Assembly: GCA_904374795.1 (NCBI GenBank) | Contig: CAJFEV010000003.1 | Coordinates: forward strand, 1-41,801 | Reading direction: 5' to 3' | DNA: 41,801 bases | Source of the DNA: an uncultured Bacilli bacterium | GTDB lineage: Bacteria; Bacillota_I; Bacilli_A; RF39; UBA660 | In this document: positions 32,065 to 41,801 of the stretch, piece after piece | Numbering within the stretch: the stretch's first letter is position 1 | Layout: every line of letters starts with the position of its first letter | Made by a program: the position numbers and the translations under genes | The notes under the pieces: generated by a model | Told to the model about the DNA's origin: nothing | Databases searched by the model: none | What the model saw: the letters and a program-made list of their open reading frames with translations, nothing else

Positions 32065-33590
32065 GTGAAAAAAAGATTGTTTTTTGGAATTCTTCTCGTT
32101 AGTTTAGTTATTTTTTGGGGTATGTTTAGCAAAAAAATACTTTAGAATATTTTATGAATAATGAAAGTATAGAATTAGCTGTGTATGTTAATAATGAAAA
32201 AATTTCGAATATTCCTCTTAAAGAGGATGGATATATTTTTGATAAACAAAATTCTAGTTGTACAAATAATGCTGTAATTTCTTGGGATAATGATACATGG
32301 AGTCCAGTTATTTTTAATATAAATAATTATCCAACTCGTTGTAATTTCTATTTTGGTGATAAAAGTTTTTGTGAAATAAATCCTGATACGACGGCATGTA
32401 CGTTGCTTGCTCAAGGAGCAACAGATGAATTGAGTTTTGATGATACTAAGGATAATAATTTAAGATATAATAACGAATTAGCAAATAATTACATAGATAT
32501 TGGTGAAGAATATTTATCTGATTATGAGGTTCTTTATATAAATATAGATACTTCTTTTATAAAAAATGCAGATGTAGATGCATGTGCTAAGTTTTATTTT
32601 GATCAAAATATTGTGGAAGGAGCCGATTTAGAAGATTATGGGATGATTTGTGAACAAATTCTTTCAAATTCGTTATTGGAAGATATAGTGAGTCAAATTG
32701 ATTATGTAAATAGCGGTGTTAATGGTTTTGATTATGAATTTTTATATGAATTTTTGTCGTCATATATTGATCAGATATATATTACGGCTTTAAATTTAAT
32801 TCAATATAAAAAAGTAGATAAGCCCTTATGGAAAATTGTAGGTGTTATGAATAATGTCGATGATGGTACAGGAAAATTGGAAACAAGATTGAAAGTTACC
32901 CGTGTTCAATCAATAGGTAAGTATAGTTGGGATACCTCAAATTCTACGATAAATAATGGAGATGGAATTAATGAATGGAGTCAAGCTGATTTGATGAAGC
33001 TTTTAAATCCAGGTTATGAGAGTGAAAGTGTTGGTGGAAGTTTATGGTGGAATAATCAATCGGGAAATTGTTATAATGGCTCGAATAATACCTATATTGC
33101 TTGCGATTTTTCAAATAGTTCTTTAGAAAAAGCGAAAGATTATATAAGTGATGCTGTATGGCATATTGGAACTGTTAGTTTGGAAAAATATGCAAATGCT
33201 GATAGTTATTCTATATATAATTTTGAAAGGGATCATACTATAGGAAAATCATGTGGTAGCTCTTTATCTACTTGTAATGATGATGTAGAAAGAACAGCCA
33301 CTTGGATAGGAAAAGTAGGGTTGGTGTATCCTAGTGATTATATGTATTTATCTCATCTCTTTGAAGTTAGCGCTATTCCAACTATAACTCCTATTTATAG
33401 AGATTATTCTAGTACTTCTGTTATCTTAGAGGCTACTGCTTCAGATATAAGTGGTTTCGATGATTTTGTCATTTTACCTTATGCTGCATCTCTGGATTTT
33501 AATATTTTCCCTACTGTTTATTTAGATGCGGATGTTAAATTTCTTTCTGGTAATGGAACTATTGAAGATCCTTATCAAATTGGTTTTTAA
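32065..33590 (+). pseudogene. Surface protein paralogue, out of frame at an A7 tract
   Basis: GTG 32065 behind AAGGAG encodes a signal segment (MKKRLFFGILLVSLVIFW) and stops after 26 codons at 32143. One extra A in the A7 tract (32131-32137) would join it to a 478-codon frame that is open from before 32154 to 33590. The body is related to the protein at 26654: DGYIFDKQNSSCTNN and TRCNFYFG match its Cys-paired domain. The C-terminal part has WIGKVGLVYPSDYMY and ends FLSGNGTIEDPYQIGF. The mature body holds ten cysteines. It is either a switched-off phase variant, expressed by slippage on the A-tract, or a recent pseudogene. The long open frame argues for recent or reversible loss. Confidence 0.7.
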
Positions 33591-33651
33591 AGAAAATTGT
33601 TTTCGTATACGAAATGATTTTCTTTTCTTTTGGAATGCTTTTTTGTATAAT
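33591..33651 (+). terminator. Long hairpin terminator and pcrA -10
   Basis: Arms AGAAAAT/ATTTTCT (33591-33597, 33617-33623) enclose TTTCG/CGAAA (33601-33605, 33610-33614). T-rich tail, then TATAAT (33646-33651). Confidence 0.7.
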
Positions 33652-33669
33652 ATTTATGAGGTAATAGAC

Positions 33670-35757
33670 ATGATTGATTTGACAAGTTTAAATGATTTAC
33701 AAAAAGAAGCAGTAATGCATAAAGAGGGGCCTTGTTTAGTTATCGCAGGTGCTGGTAGTGGAAAGACTAAAGTTTTAACAACAAGAATTGCTGAACTTAT
33801 TGATAGTGGTGTTGATTCCTATCATATTTTGGCTATAACTTTTACAAATAAAGCGGCGAAGGAAATGAAAGAACGTTTATCAAAAATCGTTTCAAACAAT
33901 GAAGCCTTTGTTGGAACTTTTCATTCCTTTGGGATGAGAATTATTCGAGAAAATGTTTTGAAACTTGGAATGGAAAGAAACTTTACTATTTTAGATAGTG
34001 ATGATGTATTAAGTTTGATTAAGAAAATTTTGAAAGAAAAAGGGTATGATGTTAAAGAAGTAAGTCCATCTTATATACGAAATCGAATTAGTTTTATAAA
34101 AAATGAAATGCTTACGAATGCTGAAATTGAAAAGTTTTTTCAAAGTGATGTGGAAAAAATTGCTTATGAGGTTTATTTAGAATATAATTTGAAATTAAAG
34201 AAAAATAATTCTGTAGATTTTGATGATTTATTAAGACTTCCTGTTTTGCTGTTTCAACAACATCCTGAGGTTTTGGAACATTATCAAGATAAATTTCAAT
34301 ATATTTTGATAGATGAATATCAGGATACAAATGAGGTGCAATATAAACTTGTGAAGTTGTTAGCAAGAAAATATCAGAATTTATTTGTTGTTGGAGATCC
34401 TGATCAATCTATTTATCAATTTCGAGGTGCGAATTATAAAAATATTTTAAATTTTGAAAGGGATTATCCAAATGCCAAAGTAGTTTCTTTGGAAGATAAT
34501 TATCGAAGTACAAAGATGATTTTGGATGCTGCAAATAGTGTTATTAAAAATAATAAAGAAAGAAAAGAAAAGAATTTGCGAAGTCATCATGGTGAAGGAT
34601 TAAAAATTAAATATATGCGGGCTTATGATGAAAAAAATGAAATTTCTTTGGTGATTTCTGAAATCCGAAAGTTGTTTGATGAGGGATATCAGAAAAAGGA
34701 TATTGCCGTTTTTTATCGGACAAATGCTCAAGCGAGAGTTGTTGAAGAACAATTTTTAAAAGCTAATATTCCTTATAAAGTTGTTGGAAGTTATTATTTT
34801 TATGCTCGTAAAGAGATTAAAGATTTGATTTGTTATTTACGACTTATTTTAAATCCTCACGATAATGTTTCTTTAGAACGTGTTATTAATGTGCCTAAAC
34901 GTGGGATTGGTGCGAGTAGCATTAGTAAGTTAGCCAGTAAGGCTGCTTTAGAAAATATGAGTATGTTTGATGTGCTAAGTACCCCTAAAGAATTGGAATT
35001 TAAGAATTTGATTTTGGATTTGCAAAAAACGAGTGAGTCCTTATCTTTAACAGAGTTAGTTGATGAAGTTTTAGAAAAATCCGGGATGAAGAATGAACTT
35101 TTCATGGATCCTTCTTTAGAAAGTGAACTTCGGTTAGATAACTTAATGGAATTTCGGAGTATTACAAAAACTTATGAGGATACAACAGGAAGTGTTGATT
35201 TAGGCGATTTCTTGGAAGAAATTAGTTTAGTTGCTGATATTTCTGAACATAAAAATACAGATGATGTAGTTACTTTAATGACTATGCATAGTGCTAAAGG
35301 ACTAGAGTTTCCTGTTGTATTTTTAGTTGGTATGGAAGAAGGGTTATTTCCTCATCAAAATAGTTTTAATGAAGCAGATGGAATTGAAGAAGAACGACGC
35401 CTTTGCTATGTGGCAATTACTCGAGCAAAGGAACGACTTTATTTATCCAATGCAAAATCTAGAATGATGTATGGGCAAATAAATCGGAATATGCCAAGTC
35501 GTTTTATTGAAGAAATTGATGATCAATTACTCGAAAAGGATTTTCCGGAGATTCAAGAAAAAGTGATTCATAAAGAAGAAATGTATACGGATGAAGATGT
35601 TTCTTATAATATTGGTGATGTTGTCATGCATACGATTTATGGCCGAGGAGTTGTAGTCGGTGTTGATAAATCTTTAGTGACTATTGCTTTTTCTAAACAA
35701 TACGGAATTCGTAAACTCATGAAAAATCATAAAAGTCTTCGAAAAATGAATTCATAG
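33670..35757 (+). CDS. pcrA: UvrD/PcrA-family DNA helicase
   Basis: A 695-residue superfamily 1A helicase. Motif I AGAGSGKT (26-33), Ia ITFTNKAAKEMKER, II ILIDEYQDTN, III VVGDPDQSIYQFRGA, IV LEDNYRS, V TMHSAKGLEFPVVF and VI YVAITRAKERLYL are all present. The C-terminal module (GDVVMHTIYGRGVVVGVD) is the PcrA-type RNA-polymerase-binding Tudor-like part. It acts in repair and replication-transcription conflicts. Start ATG 33670 has GAGGT upstream; the frame continues upstream through the promoter and is not coding there. The nucleotidyltransferase and ligA follow in the same direction; pcrA-ligA linkage is common in Firmicutes. Confidence 0.95.
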   Translation: MIDLTSLNDLQKEAVMHKEGPCLVIAGAGSGKTKVLTTRIAELIDSGVDSYHILAITFTNKAAKEMKERLSKIVSNNEAFVGTFHSFGMRIIRENVLKLGMERNFTILDSDDVLSLIKKILKEKGYDVKEVSPSYIRNRISFIKNEMLTNAEIEKFFQSDVEKIAYEVYLEYNLKLKKNNSVDFDDLLRLPVLLFQQHPEVLEHYQDKFQYILIDEYQDTNEVQYKLVKLLARKYQNLFVVGDPDQSIYQFRGANYKNILNFERDYPNAKVVSLEDNYRSTKMILDAANSVIKNNKERKEKNLRSHHGEGLKIKYMRAYDEKNEISLVISEIRKLFDEGYQKKDIAVFYRTNAQARVVEEQFLKANIPYKVVGSYYFYARKEIKDLICYLRLILNPHDNVSLERVINVPKRGIGASSISKLASKAALENMSMFDVLSTPKELEFKNLILDLQKTSESLSLTELVDEVLEKSGMKNELFMDPSLESELRLDNLMEFRSITKTYEDTTGSVDLGDFLEEISLVADISEHKNTDDVVTLMTMHSAKGLEFPVVFLVGMEEGLFPHQNSFNEADGIEEERRLCYVAITRAKERLYLSNAKSRMMYGQINRNMPSRFIEEIDDQLLEKDFPEIQEKVIHKEEMYTDEDVSYNIGDVVMHTIYGRGVVVGVDKSLVTIAFSKQYGIRKLMKNHKSLRKMNS

Positions 35758-35779
35758 ATAAAATGAAAGGAAAAAAATT

Positions 35780-38712
<2,933 letters not shown>

Positions 38713-38713
38713 T

Positions 38714-39331
38714 ATGGCAATTCATTTAGCTCTACATATTATCCAATTTATGATGAAAAGGAATTTGCAAGAGAAATTATGCTCTAGATTTGGTTCAAAA
38801 TAAGGATGAGTCACATTATAACTTAAAGAATCGGGGAAGTTCACTAGAAAGTTATTTAAAAAATAAAGTAAATTTAAGAAAATTTTTAGAAGAAAATAAA
38901 GTGGATTCCGATTATCAACAAGGAGTATTTTTGCATTTATTCACAGATTATGAATTTTTTACAAGCTTTTTTGATAAGGATTATATTCGAAATGTTTCTT
39001 ATGATGATTTTTGTAAAGATTTATATTATAGTTATGATCAAACAAATGAATATTTGAAAAAAAACATGAATTAAATTATTATGATTTTGAAAATCTTCTA
39101 AAACAAAATGTAAAGAAAGATAATCAAGAAAAAGAAATAGAACAAAAAGAAAATTTTACAAATATTTTCCCTTTTGAAAAGATTGATCTGTTTATTGGAC
39201 GAATTGGTAAAGAAGATGTAACTCAATTAAAAGAAAAAGATTATGAAATCAGATATAGAAAATATAAAAAAATTATTTTAAAACCAGTTTGCATAGAAAC
39301 TGGTTTTTATAATTTGTATTTTAATTCGTGA
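38714..39331 (+). pseudogene. Multiply frameshifted hypothetical gene after ligA
   Basis: Three frames are needed. ATG 38714 (GGAGAAG site in ligA) gives MAIHLALHIIQF. A second frame gives IYDEKEFAREIM up to about 38780. A third gives ALDLVQNKDESHYNLKN to about 39060, with FLHLFTDYEFFTSFFDKDY and FCKDLYYSYDQTNEYL. After an A8 tract another frame shift continues with HELNYYDFENLLKQN. The text resembles a Firmicutes family of about 200 residues with a conserved H in SHY and FLHLxTD; its function is not known to me. A terminator lies at the end. It is decayed, not expressed as one protein. Confidence 0.7.
39281..39308. terminator. Bidirectional terminator between the decayed gene and the XRE gene
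   Basis: Stem AAACCAGTTT/AAACTGGTTT (39281-39290, 39297-39306) with a 6-nt loop; T-runs on both strands. Confidence 0.8.
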
Positions 39332-39726
39332 TTGCATTTTGGACAAATAAAGTTGGGTTTAAAATCATTATTTTGATAATTTAAATTATTTACTTTAGAA
39401 ACAATTTCAATAAGTTCTATAGGTATTTCCGTATGATAATCACAATTTGTACAAGAATAAGTTAAAAATTTTGGTTTTAATTTTTCTTGTTCTTCATCAA
39501 TGCATAATTTATACATGTCCACTCCTAAAATTAAAGAAATTCGCCATAGAGCACCTAATGAAAATGTTTGGTGTTTTTTGCTTTCTAGGCCGGATACAAA
39601 TGAAAGAGAATAATCGATTTTTTCAGCTAGTTGTGCCTGTGTATATCCTTTTAATTTTCGATATTTTTTTACATTTTTTCCAATGACACCATATATATAG
39701 TTTTCGTCTTCAAAATTAAACTTCAT
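39307..39726 (-). CDS. XRE-family regulator with C-terminal zinc ribbon
   Basis: A 139-residue protein. An N-terminal lambda-repressor-like helix-turn-helix spans about residues 11-65 (IGKNVKKYRKLKGYTQAQLA then SLSFVSGLE). The C-terminal half has a probable zinc ribbon, CTNC near residue 93 and CPKC near 130. It is intact although the genes on both sides are decayed. Start ATG 39726 follows AGGTGATT; the GTG 9 bp upstream is in that site. A 23-bp palindrome in the upstream gap is a likely operator. Its targets are unknown. Confidence 0.88.
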   Translation of the reverse strand: MKFNFEDENYIYGVIGKNVKKYRKLKGYTQAQLAEKIDYSLSFVSGLESKKHQTFSLGALWRISLILGVDMYKLCIDEEQEKLKPKFLTYSCTNCDYHTEIPIELIEIVSKVNNLNYQNNDFKPNFICPKCNHELKYKL

Positions 39727-39810
39727 TTGAATCACCTAAATATATTATCTAATAAACTTTCCATTTTTATGTATTAGTATTCTTACAATTTATTTTTAGT
39801 TTTTGCTAGT

Positions 39811-39854
39811 ATATTGTAAAAATAATACAATATTTAAAATAAATATGATATAAT
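39811..39854 (+). promoter_or_regulatory. Palindromic operator candidate and promoter in the XRE/SPFH gap
   Basis: ATATTGTA/TACAATAT (39811-39818, 39826-39833) around a 7-bp AT centre. Downstream, TG-A-TATAAT (39846-39854) is a strong extended -10 facing the SPFH pseudogene. The operator overlaps its -35 zone. The remaining bases of 39727-39949 show no gene. Confidence 0.55.
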
Positions 39855-39949
39855 GATACCAATATAGGAGTAATATGTGGTTTTAAGTTGTAAAAATAAT
39901 GTACTTTTTGCCAGTTATTTCTATACGAAAAGGAAAGAGGTAGTTTTAT

Positions 39950-40302
39950 ATGGCATTTCTTAAAGCTTTTTCAGGTGCACTAGGTGGTGCATTTGCTGAT
40001 CAATGGCAAGATTTTTATGAACCTAGAGGAGGTGTGCCTAGTACTGCAGCGTTGTTTCAAGCTGTTCCACATGGCACTAATGCTGGACGTGGGTCGAATA
40101 TAAAGGTTCAGAAAATGTTATTGCAAATGGAAGTAAAATTGTTGTTCCAGAAGGTACAGCTTTAATTACTTTACAAGATGGAGCAATTACAGGTCTTATT
40201 GCTGAGCCGGGTGGTTTTATTTATACTTCTAATGATCCAAATTCTAAATCATTCTTTGCCGGCAATGGCTTTTTGGCTTCTACACTAGGTCAATCTTGGG
40301 AT
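39950..40302 (+). pseudogene. SPFH (YdjI-like) protein, truncated and frameshifted
   Basis: The N-terminus MAFLKAFSGALGGAFADQWQ is typical of the SPFH/virion-core-like YdjI family. At 40102-40104 one A is missing; in the next frame the homology goes on as GSENVIANGSKIVVPEGTAL, then GLIAEPGGFIYTSNDPNSKS and GQSWD at about 40302. There the family would continue RFKFGG, but the sequence changes to unrelated text. Only about 115 of the usual 300-plus residues remain. A GAAAGAGG site precedes the ATG. Confidence 0.8.
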
Positions 40303-40985
40303 TATCTACTAGAAGTGTTCGAATTATTCGAGATGCTTTTATTGAAACGAATATGTTAGAAGAGGAAGAATATAACGTTGAAGGAACTATTACAAGTGGC
40401 GAAGAATTCCTTAGTTCTGTACAAATTTCTGTATACTACTCTGATAGTGAGGATGAACTAGTTACTTCTACTACATCTAGTGAAGAAGGAAAATTTTTCA
40501 TTCCTTTGCGTAGTGGAAGTTATACTTTGAAATTTCAAAAAGAAAATTTTCAAGAATATAGTATTGATATAGTTTTAGATGGCGACCTTTCGTTAGAAAT
40601 TGAGTTAGCCGAAATTGCTTCTACATCTGATACTTCTAATCTTTGCCATAGCAATGATTGTCATAATTTTACTATTTATATGTATGAAGTGGATGGCGAA
40701 TGTATTGTTAAAAAGCCTGAAACATTTGCCGTAGATGATGGAACAGTTTTAAGCATGGATATGTTTATTGATGAATTTGCTGGAGGTCTTGGGGTTACTA
40801 CTGAAGGAGAAACTATGTATATTACTTTTGGAGCAATGCGTATTCCTTTTGAATTTTACTATTATGGTACAAATCAAAAATATAATTGGAATACACCAGT
40901 CACTTCTGATGTAGTTATTGAAATGCCTTCAATGGATTTATCCCTTTTTAATATGATTTCTGGAGCAAATTGTCCTAGTGATTAA
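40303..40985 (+). pseudogene. 5'-truncated beta-sandwich protein remnant
   Basis: An open frame (possible TTG 40296) of about 220 residues begins abruptly at the end of SPFH homology. Residues after VEGTITSGEE resemble a carboxypeptidase-regulatory-like/CNA-B-like beta domain (SSEEGKFFIPLRSGSYTLKF). The second half (FTIYMYEVDGE, VTTEGETMYITFGAM) may be a stalk or copper-amine-oxidase-N-like domain; that is uncertain. It has four cysteines. There is no signal sequence or ribosome site, so it probably is the 3' part of another gene joined to SPFH by deletion. It could be translated from TTG 40296, but weakly. Confidence 0.6.
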
Positions 40986-41009
40986 GTAGAGAATAACCTC
41001 TGCTTTTTT
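40986..41009 (+). terminator. Terminator of the 40303-40985 remnant
   Basis: Stem GTAGAG/CTCTGC (40986-40991, 40998-41003, one G-T pair) followed by six T. Confidence 0.7.
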
Positions 41010-41013
41010 ACTC

Positions 41014-41039
41014 AAAAAAAAATATCCATTGACTGGATA
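41014..41039 (-). terminator. trmB terminator
   Basis: On the minus strand, stem TATCCA/TGGATA (41023-41028, 41034-41039) followed by nine T. Confidence 0.8.
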
Positions 41040-41041
41040 AA

Positions 41042-41680
41042 TTATTCTTCAAATCTTGCATCTACATAGTAAATAGGTCGTCCTTCTTTAAAATATTGTT
41101 TTTCGTAATTTGTCATAATATTTGGGATTGGATTTTCATCATGATGAAGATCTAAACTTACTCTTTTAAATGTATACCAATAATTCGATAAAGTTTCTAG
41201 GGAATAGGCAAAGAAACCTTTATTATCTGTTTTTAAAATAATATGTTTTTGCTTTTTAAAAATTTTATCATATTTTTTTAGAAAATTTATATGTGTAAAT
41301 CTTTTCTTTTCATCAATTTTTTTAGGCCAAGGATCACAGAAAGTAAGATAAATGGTATCAATTTCTTTTTGGAAAATATTATCTACATCTTCTGCATTGC
41401 AATTGATTAGTTTTAAATTTGGTAAATTCTTGTTCGTTAAATTTTCTACTGCTCTTACCATCTGTGAGTCAATTGCTTCTAATCCGATAAAATTGATGTT
41501 TGGATATGTTTTCGCCATGTCAATGATGAAATCTCCTCTTCCCATTCCTAATTCTAAATAAATGGGATTTCTATTTTTAAAAAGTGTTTGCCATTTTCCT
41601 TTATAATTTTTAGGATTATTTACGACGTAAGGACAATTTTTTACAATTTTATCTGCATTTTTAATTTTTATATATTCCAT
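41042..41680 (-). CDS. trmB: tRNA (guanine-N7)-methyltransferase
   Basis: A 212-residue TrmB forming m7G46 in tRNA. The SAM motif LELGMGRGDFI, NFIGLEAIDSQM, the catalytic region LTFCDPWPKKIDEKKRFTH and ILKTDNKGFFAYSLE are conserved; the C-terminal TNYEKQYFKEGRPIYY is typical. The length is normal. AAGGAGCG precedes the ATG, with promoter TG-A-TATAAT on the minus strand at 41702-41710. Confidence 0.97.
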   Translation of the reverse strand: MEYIKIKNADKIVKNCPYVVNNPKNYKGKWQTLFKNRNPIYLELGMGRGDFIIDMAKTYPNINFIGLEAIDSQMVRAVENLTNKNLPNLKLINCNAEDVDNIFQKEIDTIYLTFCDPWPKKIDEKKRFTHINFLKKYDKIFKKQKHIILKTDNKGFFAYSLETLSNYWYTFKRVSLDLHHDENPIPNIMTNYEKQYFKEGRPIYYVDARFEE

Positions 41681-41701
41681 ATAAATTCGCTCCTTGTATT
41701 T

Positions 41702-41718
41702 ATTATATCATGTATAAT
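41702..41718. promoter_or_regulatory. Back-to-back -10 elements upstream of trmB
   Basis: Minus strand TG-A-TATAAT (41702-41710) serves trmB. Two bases away, TATAAT on the plus strand (41713-41718) could serve a gene right of the window. No gene is visible in 41681-41801. Confidence 0.5.
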
Positions 41719-41801
41719 GTTGAACATAAAGATTTCAAGATTAAAGTTTTTATTTCTTTATGTTTTTATTTTTATATTTTTGCTTTTTATTTGTAAATTG
41801 T

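Noticed and set aside
39875-39886. Three-codon frame (Met-Trp-Phe) behind GGAG before the SPFH pseudogene
   Set aside because: Too short to support as a leader peptide; no attenuator hairpin follows.

Overview
The window is an AT-rich, gene-dense chromosomal segment of a Gram-positive bacterium in the Bacillota (low-GC Firmicutes, Bacilli/Erysipelotrichia-like). Evidence is the rpsF-ssb-rpsR and rplI-dnaB gene order, strong AGGAGG/AGGTGA ribosome binding sites, TG-N-TATAAT promoters, WhiA, WalJ, FtsEX with a coiled-coil M23 hydrolase, and standard stop codons (TGA is stop, TGG is Trp). Spo0A and the spore-coat protein GerQ indicate a spore former or a recent descendant of one. Species-level identity cannot be read from the sequence. 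I see no rRNA, tRNA, CRISPR array, integrase or transposase.

Layout. 1-2000: minus-strand lipoprotein and MBOAT acyltransferase. 2205-9739: core block rpsF-ssb-rpsR, a HipA-like kinase, rplI-dnaB, an unrecognised gene, a LysM/G5/M23 hydrolase, walJ and rlmH. 9755-11205: methyltransferase-like gene and ung. 11200-13118: a 1.9-kb cassette (frameshifted zinc-ribbon membrane protein, MerR regulator, VirD4/TraG-like ATPase) bounded by a 34-bp direct repeat of the ung 3' end and terminator. 13175-18330: P-type ATPase, LemA, metallo-beta-lactamase, gerQ, yitT. 18376-22795: ftsE-ftsX-M23 hydrolase, whiA, clpP. 22898-31982: TGS/uridine-kinase-like protein, then glycolysis (gap, pgk-tpiA, gpmI) interleaved with spo0A, small membrane proteins and a surface protein. 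32065-38712: a second surface-protein paralogue with a poly-A frameshift, pcrA, a nucleotidyltransferase, ligA. 38714-40985: decayed genes around an intact XRE/zinc-ribbon regulator. 41042-41680: trmB.

How it works together. Housekeeping genes for replication and repair (ssb, dnaB, pcrA, ligA, ung), translation (rpsF, rpsR, rplI, rlmH, trmB), glycolysis and cell-wall/division sit in short transcription units. Many units are separated only by a compact module in which the upstream terminator's T-tract runs straight into the next gene's extended -10.

The most interesting signals are four. (1) A G10 homopolymer lies inside the -35/-10 spacer of a surface-protein promoter, a textbook layout for phase variation, and a paralogue nearby is broken at an A7 tract just after its signal segment. 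(2) The ung-anchored repeat-bounded cassette contains a lone VirD4-like ATPase and a MerR gene with a long palindromic operator. (3) Four 0A-box-like sequences lie upstream of spo0A. (4) The exported proteins carry even numbers of cysteines, unusual for this phylum. Functional statements about the cassette and the surface family are inference.
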